Below the pieces are notes generated by a model. The model worked only from the letters and a program-made list of their open reading frames with translations. It had not been told where the DNA came from and did no database searches. This document shows, one piece after another, positions 9,301 to 18,487 of a stretch of 64,000 nucleotides of DNA (positions within the stretch are counted from its first letter, which is position 1; every line of letters starts with the position of its first letter). The position numbers and the translations under genes were made by a program. The stretch is from JBBROS01 sp965217935 (GTDB taxonomy: Bacteria; Pseudomonadota; Alphaproteobacteria; Acetobacterales; Acetobacteraceae): NCBI GenBank assembly GCA_965217935.1, contig OZ244581.1, positions 558,001 to 622,000 on the forward strand, in the 5' to 3' direction.

Positions 9301-10517
9301 CAGCCGACCTCCACCCCGGCCGCATCCGCCGCCAGCACCCGTCCGCGAACAACCGTTCCAGGCTCGGCGGCCACACGCAGCCGGACCGGCGCGAACTCCG
9401 GCGTGTGCCCCCGCCCTCCCCGCTCGGCAATCACCACCCGCTCCTCGCCCCGCATTGCCGTATGGAACGCCGCCGCTTGCCGCGCCCCCGCCGCCCGCAG
9501 CAGCGAAGCCCGCTCCCGCCGCACTCCCGCTGGAGCCTGCGGCATCCGCGCCGCCGGCGTCCCCGGCCGCGCGCTGTATGGGAACACGTGCAGGTAAGGC
9601 GCCCGGGCCTCCTCCACGAACGCCAAGCTCTCCTCGAACTGCGCCTCCGTCTCGGTCGGGAACCCGGCGATCAGGTCCGCCCCGATCCCCACCCCGGCCC
9701 GCGCCCGCCGCGCCCGTTCCACCACCGCCAGCGCCCCGTCCCGCGAGTGCCGCCGCCGCATCCGCTTCAACACCATGTCGGACGCCGCCTGCATCGACAG
9801 GTGCAAATGCGGCATCACCCGCTCCTCCCCCGCGAACACGTCCCAGAACGCCTCATCCAAAGCCGCCGGATCAAGCGAGCTGAACCGCAGCCGCCCCAGC
9901 CCCGGCGCCCCGGCCAAGATCCCCCGCACCAAAGCCCCTAACCCCGGCCGCCCCGGCAAATCCTTGCCCCAGCTCGCCACGTCCACCCCGGTCAGCACCA
10001 CCTCCGCATAACCGGCCCCCGTCAGCCGCCGGACCTGCGCGGCCACGGCGTCCACCGGCGCCGACCGGTTTCGCCCCCGCCCCTGCGGGATGATGCAGAA
10101 CGTGCAGGCATGGTCGCACCCTTGCTGCACATCGAGGAACGCTCGCGCCCGCCCCTCGATTTCCGTCGCTGCCGGCTGGTGCTCCCTTGCCCCGGCGATG
10201 TCCCCCACCGCCGACCCGGCCCCCTCGCGCCAATACTCCGCCAGCAGCTTCTCCCGGTTCCCCAGCACTCGCGTCACGCCGGGCAAGTCCGCCCAACGCT
10301 TTGGGTCGATCTGCGCCGCGCACCCCGTCACCACGATTCGCACCCCCGGCCGCTCCCGATGCACCCGTGCGATCGCGTGCCGGGCCTCCCGCTCCGCCGC
10401 CGCCGTCACCGCGCAGGTGTTCACCACCACTGTATACTCGATCCCCGCCGCCAGTCCGTCGATCGCCGCGCTCTCCACCGTGTTCAGCCGGCACCCGAAT
10501 GTCATCACCTCTGCCAT
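9300..10517 (-). CDS. mtaB: tRNA t6A37 methylthiotransferase MtaB
   Basis: 405 residues. Radical-SAM enzyme that adds a methylthio group to t6A37 in tRNAs reading ANN codons. The N-terminal UPF0004 domain has the three cluster cysteines (TFGCRLN, VVNTCAVT, VTGCAAQ), followed by the radical-SAM CDHACTFC motif, then GADLIAGFPTET, and a C-terminal TRAM-like segment (GTVVRGRVLAADAAG). The start is placed at the ATG that overlaps the dapF stop (TGATG); the open frame continues upstream only as a shadow of dapF. The tight 1-base overlaps at both ends imply translational coupling. Confidence 0.93.
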   Translation of the reverse strand: MAEVMTFGCRLNTVESAAIDGLAAGIEYTVVVNTCAVTAAAEREARHAIARVHRERPGVRIVVTGCAAQIDPKRWADLPGVTRVLGNREKLLAEYWREGAGSAVGDIAGAREHQPAATEIEGRARAFLDVQQGCDHACTFCIIPQGRGRNRSAPVDAVAAQVRRLTGAGYAEVVLTGVDVASWGKDLPGRPGLGALVRGILAGAPGLGRLRFSSLDPAALDEAFWDVFAGEERVMPHLHLSMQAASDMVLKRMRRRHSRDGALAVVERARRARAGVGIGADLIAGFPTETEAQFEESLAFVEEARAPYLHVFPYSARPGTPAARMPQAPAGVRRERASLLRAAGARQAAAFHTAMRGEERVVIAERGGRGHTPEFAPVRLRVAAEPGTVVRGRVLAADAAGVEVG

Positions 10518-11320
10518 CAGACCTCCGCCACCCCCCGGAAACTCGTCGTTGCCGGACCTGCCATCAACACCCGCCCATTCTCGCGGTATTCGATCTCCAG
10601 CACGCCCCCGTCCATCTCCACCGTCACGCGCCGCCCGGTCACGCCCCGCCGCCATCCCGCAACGGCCGCGGCGCACGCCCCGGACCCGCAAGCCAACGTC
10701 AAACCGGCCCCCCGCTCCCAAACCCGCAACCGCATCCGCTCCGGCCCCAGCACCTGCGCGAACCCGATATTCGCCCCCTCGGGAAACAGCGCGTCCCGCT
10801 CCAACCCGGGGCCGTCCCGCACGGCCACGCCCAAATCCTCTACGAACAGCGTCGCGTGGGGATTGCCCATGCTGCACCCCACCGGGTCGCCCGGCAGCGG
10901 CAGGTGCAGCGTGTCCGCCTCCAGCGACAACGGCACCTCCTGCCATCCCAAACGCGCCAGGCCCATGTCCACGCGGAAGCGCCCGTCAGCCAGCCGCTCC
11001 GCCGGCAAGTCCCCGGCCACGGTGCGGATGACCTGGTAGGGATGCCCCGTCTGCTCGAACAGCAGCTCCGCCACGCACCGCGTCGCGTTGCCGCACGCTC
11101 CGGCCTCTCCCCCGTCGGCGTTGCGGATGCGCATGAACACGTCCGCGTCCGTTCCTGCCGGCGGCGGATGCAGGCTAATAAATTGGTCGCACCCGATCCC
11201 CAGCCGCCGGTCGGACAACCGCCGCACCTGCTCGCCCGAGAGGTCAAGCGCCCGCGCCCGCTCGTCGATCACGACGAAATCATTGCCTGCCCCGTGCATC
11301 TTGGTAAACGATATCGCCAT
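10517..11320 (-). CDS. dapF: Diaminopimelate epimerase
   Basis: 267 residues. Interconverts LL- and meso-diaminopimelate in the lysine and peptidoglycan pathway; a cofactor-independent two-cysteine racemase. The catalytic pair is present: C76 in GACGNATR and C211 in LACGSGAC. Other signatures are KMHGAGNDFVVID at the N-terminus and GCSMGNPHATLFV in the middle. I set the start at the ATG at 11320 (MAISFTKMHGAGND), which matches the family N-terminus; the open frame extends about 85 codons further without homology. First gene of an overlapping dapF-mtaB-ftsY operon. The gene dapA lies far away at 60-61 kb. Confidence 0.95.
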   Translation of the reverse strand: MAISFTKMHGAGNDFVVIDERARALDLSGEQVRRLSDRRLGIGCDQFISLHPPPAGTDADVFMRIRNADGGEAGACGNATRCVAELLFEQTGHPYQVIRTVAGDLPAERLADGRFRVDMGLARLGWQEVPLSLEADTLHLPLPGDPVGCSMGNPHATLFVEDLGVAVRDGPGLERDALFPEGANIGFAQVLGPERMRLRVWERGAGLTLACGSGACAAAVAGWRRGVTGRRVTVEMDGGVLEIEYRENGRVLMAGPATTSFRGVAEV

Positions 11321-11367
11321 CGCCGCAGCATATAGGCCCGCCCCGAGGGCCGGCATAGGTTCCGGGC

Positions 11368-11721
11368 CTATTCCGGCGCCGCCCCGGCCAGCAGCCTCGT
11401 CAGCGTCTCGACCAGCCCCGGAACGTCCTTGCGCGTGACCTGCCAGATCAGGTCGTCCCGGGCCGTTTCGCCGCCATGGACGTGGAACGCCCTCACTTCG
11501 ACGATTGCGCCAATCCCTGGCGCCTGCTCGGCCAGCGGCGGAAACTCCCTCGCAAAATCGTTCAAGGCCTGGCACATGACCTCGACCTGCCGCTCAACAG
11601 CCGACCGAACCATCTTGGCCTGCATCTCGTCATGCACGGCCTGCCCCGTCGTGAACTGGACAATCAGCTCGCCCGCCGTCTTGGCGTCCCAGAGCAGCCG
11701 CGCAGCACGCCCCTCGATCAA
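11368..11721 (-). CDS. Orphan HepT-like (DUF86) protein
   Basis: 117 residues resembling the HepT/DUF86 HEPN ribonuclease family: an N-terminal LLWDAKTAGELIVQF helix, RSAVERQVEVMCQAL (the RAVERxLEVIGEA block), and a C-terminal DDLIWQVTRKDVPGLVETLTRLL. HepT toxins use an RX4HXY motif whose Tyr is AMPylated by the MntA antitoxin. Here the motif reads RAFHVHGG: the Arg and a His remain but the Tyr is absent. No nucleotidyltransferase gene lies on either side. It is therefore either a domesticated HEPN protein or a decayed toxin. It is upstream of dapF in the same direction with a ~47-base gap. Confidence 0.65.
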   Translation of the reverse strand: MIEGRAARLLWDAKTAGELIVQFTTGQAVHDEMQAKMVRSAVERQVEVMCQALNDFAREFPPLAEQAPGIGAIVEVRAFHVHGGETARDDLIWQVTRKDVPGLVETLTRLLAGAAPE

Positions 11722-11927
11722 AGTCCCTATCCTTCCCTTTGCCGTTAATCATAGCGCCGGATTGAATGGCGTCCCAGCGGAACGGCAAGCCAATCTTGCC
11801 CACCGCCGTTTTCCAGGCTACACCCCCGCCGTCTGCGCGCCAGGGCCTGATCAAGGGCATGCCCGGCCGCGACTGCCTGACCATTTGGCCGCTTCGGCCA
11901 AGGCAGGCTCACACACAGGAGAACCAA

Positions 11928-12131
11928 ATGCCCAAGCTCAAGACCAAGAGCTCCGTCAAGAAACGCTTCAAGATCACCGCCACCGGCAAGGTCCTCGCCG
12001 GCCCCGGCAAGAAGCGCCACAACCTCATGGCCCGCACTCAGAAAGCCAAGCGCCAGAACCGCGGCTCCCAGGTCCTGACCCATGCCGACGGCCTGACCGT
12101 CAAGCAATGGGCGCCCTACGGCATCGCATAA
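11928..12131 (+). CDS. rpmI: 50S ribosomal protein L35
   Basis: 67 residues, strongly basic, with the L35 signature MPKLKTKSSVKKRFKITATG followed by KKRHNL. The ATG is fixed by AGGAG at 11917-11921. It begins the rpmI-rplT-pheS-pheT run; infC, its usual upstream neighbour, is not here. A longer in-frame extension upstream has no family support. Confidence 0.96.
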   Translation: MPKLKTKSSVKKRFKITATGKVLAGPGKKRHNLMARTQKAKRQNRGSQVLTHADGLTVKQWAPYGIA

Positions 12132-12143
12132 GGAGGCGCACGA

Positions 12144-12584
12144 ATGGCACGCGTAAAACGGGGCGTCACCACCCACGCCCGGCACAAAAAAGTCCTCGCC
12201 GCCAGCAAAGGCTTCGTCGGACGCAGCTCAACCAACTACCGCATCGCGCTCGAGCGCCTGGAGAAGTCCCTCCAATACGCTTATCGCGACCGCCGCCAGA
12301 AGAAGCGCGACTTCCGCGGCCTCTGGATTCAGCGCATCAACGCCGCCGTCCGCGAGCACGGCCTCACCTACAGCCGCTTCATCGCCGGCGTGAAGGCGAC
12401 CGGCATCGAGATGGACCGCAAGATCCTGGCCGCCATCGCCTACGACGACCCGGCCGCCTTCGCCGCCATCGTCGAGCAGGTCAAAGCCGTTATCCACACT
12501 TCCAACGAGGATCAGACGGTCGCCAACCTTGCCGCGCTGACCGAGAACCCCACCAAAGGCGGCCCATTACAAGCCACAACCTAA
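12144..12584 (+). CDS. rplT: 50S ribosomal protein L20
   Basis: 146 residues. Core L20 (MARVKRGVTTHARHKKVL, then YRIALERLEKSLQYAYRDRRQKKRDFRGLWIQRINAA in pieces) through about residue 118, then a ~28-residue hydrophilic tail (TSNEDQTVANLAALTENPT) not found in the ~118-residue E. coli form. L20 organises 23S rRNA early in 50S assembly and in some bacteria represses its own operon. It starts 12 bases after rpmI behind a GGAGG-like site and is followed by a palindromic repeat before pheS. Confidence 0.95.
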   Translation: MARVKRGVTTHARHKKVLAASKGFVGRSSTNYRIALERLEKSLQYAYRDRRQKKRDFRGLWIQRINAAVREHGLTYSRFIAGVKATGIEMDRKILAAIAYDDPAAFAAIVEQVKAVIHTSNEDQTVANLAALTENPTKGGPLQATT

Positions 12585-12589
12585 CAAGC

Positions 12590-12636
12590 GGGGTCTGGGG
12601 CCAAGGCCCCAGCGGGTCGAGGGCAGCGCCCTCGCC
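12590..12636. repeat. GC-rich intergenic palindromic repeat, copy 1
   Basis: Two adjacent hairpins (CTGGGGCC-AA-GGCCCCAG and a GAGGGC-AGC-GCCCTC stem) in the rplT-pheS spacer. Closely related copies lie in the trpG-trpD spacer (52354-52401) and, inverted, upstream of lexA (about 56063-56105). Confidence 0.75.
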
Positions 12637-12655
12637 TTGCCTGCCAAAGGTCCCA

Positions 12656-13714
12656 ATGTCCGAAACAATCCAAACCGAAACCGAACTAGCCCTCCAGGCC
12701 GCGCCGGACTTGCGCGCCTGGGACGCCGTCCGCGTCGCCACGCTGGGCAAGCAAGGCAAGCTCACCGCGCTGCTGAAACAACTCGGCGCCCTCCCCCCCG
12801 ACGAGCGCCGCGCCCGGGGCGCCGCCCTCAACGACCTCCGCGACACCCTCGCCGCCGCCATCGAGGCCCGCCGCGCCGAACTGGAAGCCGAGGCGTTGAA
12901 CGCTCGCCTGGCCGCCGAAACGATCGACGTCACCCTCCCGCCGCCGCCCAAGCCGCAAGGCCTGATCCACCCGATCACCCGCACGATGGAGGAAATGGCC
13001 GCCATCTTCGGCGCCATGGGCTTTCACGTCGGCGAGGGCCTCGACGTGCAGACCGATTGGTTCAATTTCGGCGCCCTCAACATCCCCGCCCACCACCCGG
13101 CCCGCGCCGACCACGACACCTTCTATCTCCCCGGCACGAGAAACGGCCGCCCCCTTCTGCTACGCACGCAAACCAGCGACGTGCAGATCATCTCCATGCT
13201 CAGCGAGCCCCCGCCCATCCGCGTCATCGCTCCCGGACGCACCTACCGCGCCGACCACGACGCCACCCACAGCCCGATGTTCCACCAGTGCGAAGGGCTG
13301 TGCATTGACCGCGACATCACCCTCGGCCATCTCAAGGGCTGCCTGACCGACTTCCTCCGCGCCTATTTCGGTATCGCCAACCTCCCCATCCGCTTCCGCA
13401 GCAGCTATTTCCCGTTCACCGAACCCAGCATGGAGGTCGACATCGGCTGGGACCGCCGCACCGGGGAGCTGGGCGCCGGGTCCGACTGGCTGGAAATCCT
13501 CGGCAGCGGCATGGTCCACCCCCGTGTGCTGGCCAATTGCGGCCTGGACCCGCGCGAATGGCAAGGCTTCGCCTTCGGCATGGGCGTCGAGCGCGTCGCC
13601 ATGCTCAAGCACGGCATCCCCGACCTCCGCCCCTTCTACGACAGCGACCAGCGCTGGCTCCGCCACTACGGCACAAGTCCCCTAGCCCCCGCCAGCCTGC
13701 ACGAGGGCGCATGA
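12656..13714 (+). CDS. pheS: Phenylalanyl-tRNA synthetase alpha subunit
   Basis: 352 residues, catalytic subunit of the alpha2-beta2 enzyme that charges tRNA-Phe. N-terminal coiled-coil (about 1-85), then the class II core: motif 1 region HPITRTMEEMAAIFGAMGF, motif 2 with RVIAPGRTYRAD and THSPMFHQCEGL, and motif 3 FAFGMGVERVAML. The ATG at 12656 opens MSETIQTETEL; the longer frame to the left is out of any conserved context. The stop overlaps the pheT start by four bases (ATGA). tRNA-Phe itself lies 4 kb downstream. Confidence 0.95.
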   Translation: MSETIQTETELALQAAPDLRAWDAVRVATLGKQGKLTALLKQLGALPPDERRARGAALNDLRDTLAAAIEARRAELEAEALNARLAAETIDVTLPPPPKPQGLIHPITRTMEEMAAIFGAMGFHVGEGLDVQTDWFNFGALNIPAHHPARADHDTFYLPGTRNGRPLLLRTQTSDVQIISMLSEPPPIRVIAPGRTYRADHDATHSPMFHQCEGLCIDRDITLGHLKGCLTDFLRAYFGIANLPIRFRSSYFPFTEPSMEVDIGWDRRTGELGAGSDWLEILGSGMVHPRVLANCGLDPREWQGFAFGMGVERVAMLKHGIPDLRPFYDSDQRWLRHYGTSPLAPASLHEGA

Positions 13715-16161
13715 AGTTCACCCTCGATTGGCTCCGCACCCACCTCGACACCGACGCCAGCCTGACCGAGATCACCGACCGCCTCACCGGCATCGGCCTG
13801 GAGCTCGAATCCGTCACCGACCCGGGCGCCGCCCTCGCCCCCTTCCGCATCGCCCAAATCCTCAGCGCCGAGCAGCACCCGAACGCCGACCGTCTCCGTG
13901 CCTGCCAGGTGGACGCGGGCGACGGCCCCGTCAGCGTCGTCTGCGGCGCGCCCAACGCCCGCACCGGCATGATAGCCGTCTTCGCCCCGCCCGGCGCCTA
14001 CATCCCCGGTACCGGCATCACCCTCAAGGTCGGCGAAATCCGCGGCGTCGTCAGCGCCGGGATGCTCCTGTCCCGCCGCGAGATGGGCCTCGGCGAAGAC
14101 CACGACGGCATCCTCGAGCTCGCCCACGACGCCCCCGTCGGCACCCCATATCCCGCCTACGCCGGCCTCACCGACCCGGTCATCGAGGTCGGCGTCACCC
14201 CCAACCGCGGCGACGCGCTCGGCGTCCGCGGCATCGCCCGCGACCTCGCCGCCTCCGGCCTCGGCGTGCTGAAGCCGTGGTCCCGCCCAGCCATCCAAGC
14301 CAGCTACGACAGCCCCACGACATGGGCCATCAAGAACACCGCCGCCTGCCCCTGGATCATGGGCCGCACAATCCGCGGCCTGCGCAACGGCCCCAGCCCC
14401 GATTGGCTGCAACGCCGCCTGCTCGCCATCGGCCTGCGCCCGATCAACGCCCTCGTCGACGTCACCAACTTCTTCTGCTTCGACCTCGCCCGCCCGCTGC
14501 ACGTCTTCGACGCCGCCCGCCTCGCCGGCCCCACCCTCACCCTCCGCCCCGGCGCCGGCGAGACCTTCCGCGCCCTCAACGGCCGCGACTACACAGCCGA
14601 CCCGGCCGATTGCGTCATCGCCGACGAAGAAGGCGTCCAATCCCTCGCCGGCGTCATGGGCGGCGAGGCCACCGGCTGCACCGAGGGCACCACCGCCGTC
14701 TTCGTCGAATGCGCCCTGTTCGACCCGGTCGCCGTAGCGCTCACCGGCCGCCGCCACGGCATCGCCAGCGACGCCCGCCAGCGCTTCGAGCGCGGCATCG
14801 ATCAAGCCTTCCTCCCCGCCGCCCTGGACGCCGCCACCGCCCTGATCCAATCCCTCTGCGGCGGCGAAGCGAGCCACGCCACCGAAGCCGGCGCCGAACC
14901 CGGCTGGCGTCGCACCGCCAAGCTGCGCTTCGCCCGCATCGCCGCTTTGGGCGGCATGGACGTCCCCGCCGGCGAGGCCGTCGCCAGCCTGGAACGCCTC
15001 GGCTTCACCGTCGAGTCGCGCGACCAGGCCCAAGTCGCCGTCGCCGTCCCCTCCTGGCGCAACGACATCGCCCCGGGCGTGGCGCTCGACCCGAACCCGG
15101 CCCTCCCCGCCGCCCGCGTCGCCGAGCTCGAAGCCGCCTGCGCCGAAGCCGAGCCCGAAGCCGACCTCATCGAGGAAATCCTCCGCCTCCGCGGCCTCGA
15201 CGCCATCCCCCCCGTCTCCCTCCCGCGTCAATCTGCCGTCCCGCCCGCGACCCTCACTCCCCGCCAAATCCGCGCCGCCCTCGCTCGCCGCACCCTGGCC
15301 GCCGCCGGGCTGCTGGAATGCGTCACGTTCAGCTTCACCGACCACGCCGCCGCCGCACATTTCGGCCCCGGCGACCCGGCGCTCCGCCTCGTCAACCCCA
15401 TCGCCGCCGACCTCGACCAGCTCCGCCCCACCCCCGTCGTCACCCTCGCCCAAGCCGCCGCCCGCAACGCCGCCCGCGGCTACCCCGATAACCTTCTGTT
15501 CGAGGCCGGCCCGGCCTTCGCCCCCAGCGCCCAGGAAACCGTCGCCGCCGGCCTGTTCACCGGCCAATCCCCCCGCCATCCCACGGCCCCCGCCCGTCCC
15601 TACGGCGCACTCGACGCCAAATCCGCCGCCCTCGCGGTCCTTGAAGCCCTCGCCCTCCCGATGGGCAGCCTCTCGACCACCCAAGACGCCCCCGCCTGGT
15701 ATCACCCCGGCCAATCCGGCGTCATCCGCCAAGGCCCCAAGCTCATCCTCGCCACGTTCGGCGCGCTCCACCCCTCGGCCACGGCGGCGCTCGGCCTGCA
15801 AGCCGCCGCCGCCTTCGAGGTGTTCCTGGACCGCATCCCCGAACCAAAGCGCCGCAAGCGTGCCCCCCCCGATCTCTCCCCCTTCCAGCCCGTCCGCCGC
15901 GACTTCGCCTTCATCGTCCCCGCTTCCACCCCCGCCGACGCCGTCCTCCGCGCCGCCCGCTCGGGCGCCCGCGCCCAGATTGCCGAGGCCCGCCTGTTCG
16001 ACGTGTTCCGCGGCGGCGCCATCCCCGAAGGCCAGAAATCCGTCGCCATCGAGGTCGTCCTGCAACCGCACGACCACACCTTCACCGACGCCGAACTCGA
16101 AGCCGTTTCGCAAAAGATCATCGCCGCGGTTGTCCAAGCGACCGGCGCCAGCCTACGCTGA
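13711..16161 (+). CDS. pheT: Phenylalanyl-tRNA synthetase beta subunit
   Basis: 816 residues, the full-length beta subunit: N-terminal domain, EMAP/OB-type tRNA-binding module (HPNADRLRACQVDAG), B3/B4 editing domain (NPRGDALGVRGIARDL-like and the VTNFFCFDLARPLH stretch), B5 domain, and C-terminal ferredoxin-like anticodon-binding domain (FQPVRRDFAFIV). The B5 region holds a ~28-residue Ala/Glu-rich insertion between SWRNDIAPG and EADLIEEILRLRG, absent from E. coli. Translationally coupled to pheS through an ATGA overlap. Confidence 0.95.
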   Translation: MKFTLDWLRTHLDTDASLTEITDRLTGIGLELESVTDPGAALAPFRIAQILSAEQHPNADRLRACQVDAGDGPVSVVCGAPNARTGMIAVFAPPGAYIPGTGITLKVGEIRGVVSAGMLLSRREMGLGEDHDGILELAHDAPVGTPYPAYAGLTDPVIEVGVTPNRGDALGVRGIARDLAASGLGVLKPWSRPAIQASYDSPTTWAIKNTAACPWIMGRTIRGLRNGPSPDWLQRRLLAIGLRPINALVDVTNFFCFDLARPLHVFDAARLAGPTLTLRPGAGETFRALNGRDYTADPADCVIADEEGVQSLAGVMGGEATGCTEGTTAVFVECALFDPVAVALTGRRHGIASDARQRFERGIDQAFLPAALDAATALIQSLCGGEASHATEAGAEPGWRRTAKLRFARIAALGGMDVPAGEAVASLERLGFTVESRDQAQVAVAVPSWRNDIAPGVALDPNPALPAARVAELEAACAEAEPEADLIEEILRLRGLDAIPPVSLPRQSAVPPATLTPRQIRAALARRTLAAAGLLECVTFSFTDHAAAAHFGPGDPALRLVNPIAADLDQLRPTPVVTLAQAAARNAARGYPDNLLFEAGPAFAPSAQETVAAGLFTGQSPRHPTAPARPYGALDAKSAALAVLEALALPMGSLSTTQDAPAWYHPGQSGVIRQGPKLILATFGALHPSATAALGLQAAAAFEVFLDRIPEPKRRKRAPPDLSPFQPVRRDFAFIVPASTPADAVLRAARSGARAQIAEARLFDVFRGGAIPEGQKSVAIEVVLQPHDHTFTDAELEAVSQKIIAAVVQATGASLR

Positions 16162-16164
16162 CCC

Positions 16165-16791
16165 ATGTCCGCTACCCCCACCCTCACCCCCGCCGAGCTG
16201 CAAACGCTGGAATCCCTGCTTGCCAAGCTGGACGGGCAGAGCGGCAATCTCCCTTATCCCCTCTTCCGCTTCGTCACCGAAGTCACCGCCACGGCCAACG
16301 TGGACCTGCTGGTTCAGGACGACGCGAACCGCACCCTTCTCGCCTGGCGCGACGACCCCTTCGGCGCCGGCTGGCACGTCCCCGGCAGCATCATCCGCCA
16401 CCGCGAGGAGATCGCCCATCGCATCGCCGCCTGCGCACGGGACGAATTTGGCTGCGAGGCGCAAGCGGCCGACCGGCCAGTGGCGCTGCTGCAAATCTTC
16501 GACGACCGCGGCCACTCGATTTCGCTCTGCTACACGGCCCGTTTGCTCGGCAACCCAGGCAAGCGCGTGACCGGCGAAACGGACACGCCGCAACCCGGCG
16601 ACCTCCGCTGGTTCGCCGATACGCCCGCGCAACTCTACCCAAGCCATCTCGTCTATCGCGATCTCTTCGCCAAGCTCGGCGCCGGCCAGCTAAGCGCCGG
16701 CATCCCGATTCTGACCCAGCACACCGGTCATCGCGACGCCGCTCAGGCGGCTGCGGGCGGCTCAATCGACGCAAACACGTCGCTGGTCTGA
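16165..16791 (+). CDS. Nudix-fold protein, GDP-mannose mannosyl hydrolase-like
   Basis: 208 residues, starting three bases after pheT. The segment LAWRDDPFGAGWHVPGSIIRH followed by EEIAHRIAACARDEFG resembles the Nudix box region of GDP-mannose mannosyl hydrolases, a branch with an altered Nudix motif that cleaves a sugar from a GDP-sugar rather than a diphosphate. The canonical REUXEE residues are only partly kept, so the activity is uncertain. The C-terminal ~25 residues are low-complexity and lie next to the decayed IS630, so the native end may have been altered. Confidence 0.6.
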   Translation: MSATPTLTPAELQTLESLLAKLDGQSGNLPYPLFRFVTEVTATANVDLLVQDDANRTLLAWRDDPFGAGWHVPGSIIRHREEIAHRIAACARDEFGCEAQAADRPVALLQIFDDRGHSISLCYTARLLGNPGKRVTGETDTPQPGDLRWFADTPAQLYPSHLVYRDLFAKLGAGQLSAGIPILTQHTGHRDAAQAAAGGSIDANTSLV

Positions 16792-16861
16792 CCGCTTCGG
16801 CCTCGCGCCGACCAGGGATGGCTCGGGAAATCCCGGGCATCGGACCAAGTGGATTGTCTGC

Positions 16862-18040
16862 CTGATGCCAGAGGCCACATTAATATCTCTCGCGACGGGA
16901 TTTCCTTGATACGGGCTGTATAATTCAGTGTCTCCGCACGCAGCGGAGGTTCGAGTGGGTCAGAGCTTGGCGACCACGCGAGACGATGACACGGCAACGG
17001 AGCTGCGCCAGGCGATGGCGCGCATCCGCGACCGCGATGCGGCACGCCGGACGCTTACGCTGGCGCTGATCAAGCAGGGGCGGTCGCGGACCGAGGCGGC
17101 GCAATCCTGCGACATGGACCGGCAGGCGCTGCGCGACTGGGCACTCCGCCACAACGACGCGGGGGTTGCCGGGCTTTCGGACAGGACGGGTCGAACCGGA
17201 CCCAAACCGCGCCTGTTGCCGGGCAGCAAGCCGAGATCGTCCACGAAGGGCCTGATCCGATCGAAGGCGGCCTGGCGCGTTGGCCCCGCATCGACTCGGC
17301 CCGCGTCATCAAGGCCCGGTTCGGCGTTGCCCGGCCGAGCGCACCGTAGGCGGGCTGCTGCGTTGGCTGGGGTTCTCGCACGTCTCGCCCCGGCCTCGCC
17401 ATCTAAAGGCCGATGCCGGGGGCGCAGGCGGCTTTCGGGATACGTTCAGCCCCCTCATGACCGCAGCCCTGCCCGAGGCGGTGAATGCTGCGGGCAGGCC
17501 AATCGAGGTTTGGCGCCAGGATGGTCAAGGGCCGAAGGCCATTGACCGGGTCGGGCAGCAGAGCACGCTGATCTATCTCTGGTCCGACAAAGGCTCTCGG
17601 CCAGACGCCGCCAACGGATTTTGCCGACGAGTGGGCCGACCTGTTCGGCGCGGTCTGTGCCGGGCGCGGCGTCGGCGCCGCAGTGGTGCTGCCATCGCCA
17701 ACAGCGGGATGATGACCCTGCGCCTGACCAAGATCAGCAAGGCCGTGGCGCCTGGCCATCATGCGATCCTGGTCCTCGATAATGCGAGTTGGCGCCGGGC
17801 CGGCGGCCAATTCTGCCGGAAAACATCAGCCTGCGGCGCCTGCCGCCCGACAGTCCGGAGCTGAACCCCGTGGAAAACGTCTGGCAATACCTGCGGCAGA
17901 ACAGGCTGGGCAACCGGGTCTTCAAGGGCTGCAACGCCAACATGGACGCCTCGATGGACCTGATGCGATCCTCGGACCAAATCCGCTTGATCGCTACGCG
18001 GCCGTGGGCAAAGGCCGATCATCGTGCCGTCGGCATAAGC
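16862..18040 (+). mobile_element. Decayed IS630-family element
   Basis: Spans the region from a weak left inverted repeat (about 16862-16877) to a right end near 18024-18040 whose sequence parallels the right end of the intact IS630 at 8369-8385. Transposase fragments occur in at least three frames: the HTH (MDRQALRDWALRHND, about 17110-17155), the linker WLGFSHVSPRPRHLKAD (17370-17415), PIEVWRQD with the first Asp, and PDSPELNPVENVWQYLR (17845-17895). Multiple frameshifts rule out activity. It belongs to the same family as the 7.2-kb copy but is well diverged. It ends about 45 bases from tRNA-Phe. Confidence 0.85.
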
Positions 18041-18083
18041 CGCTGTTCGAGCAAGCCATTAGCGGCTGTCGGTGGGAAAAGAA

Positions 18084-18159
18084 TGGTGCCCAGGGCCGGA
18101 ATCGAACCAGCGACACTGCGATTTTCAGTCGCATGCTCTACCAACTGAGCTACCTGGGC
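18084..18159 (-). tRNA. tRNA-Phe (GAA)
   Basis: 76 bases with encoded CCA. Acceptor GCCCAGG pairs with CCTGGGC, the D arm GCTC/GAGC and T arm CTGG-TTCGATT-CCGG are intact, and the anticodon loop reads CTGAAAA, giving GAA. It lies downstream of yacG in the same direction and close to the decayed IS630. Confidence 0.96.
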
Positions 18160-18304
18160 CTTGGCGAGGGCGGGATGGTTAGCCTAGGGCGCGGATCGGA
18201 TCAAGTCTCGTCCGGTTCGGGCAGTGGTCCAGTGTCGAGTTTGAGACACGACAGAGCGCTGGATACGGCGAAGACTTCCGGAGCGAACAGTCCGAACCGA
18301 CCCG

Positions 18305-18487
18305 CTACTCCGCCTCGGCATCCACGTTCGCCTCGTCTTCCCAATCTTGGCTGGCGGGCAAGGCATACGCGCCGGTGAACCAGCGGCCCAAGTCCACCTG
18401 GGCGCAGCGCGGTGAGCAGAACGGGCGCAGGCGGCCAGTGGCCGAAGGTTTGCCGCAGATCGGGCAGGCATCAGGGGAGGCGGGCAC
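18305..18487 (-). CDS. yacG: DNA gyrase inhibitor / zinc-binding protein YacG
   Basis: 60 residues with the YacG zinc knuckle: CPICG near the N-terminus and FCSPRCAQVDLGRWFTGAY, four Cys in total, then an acidic tail. In E. coli YacG binds GyrB and blocks gyrase from loading on DNA. The GTG start lies within the end of the RNase G-like gene (17-base overlap), so the two are coupled. Last gene of the hisG-to-yacG series. Confidence 0.9.
   Translation of the reverse strand: MPASPDACPICGKPSATGRLRPFCSPRCAQVDLGRWFTGAYALPASQDWEDEANVDAEAE

Noticed and set aside
13666..16137. An 823-codon Gly-rich minus-strand frame opposite pheT
   Set aside because: It mirrors the codon bias of pheT on the other strand; the composition is Gly/Glu/Ala repeats with no recognisable fold.
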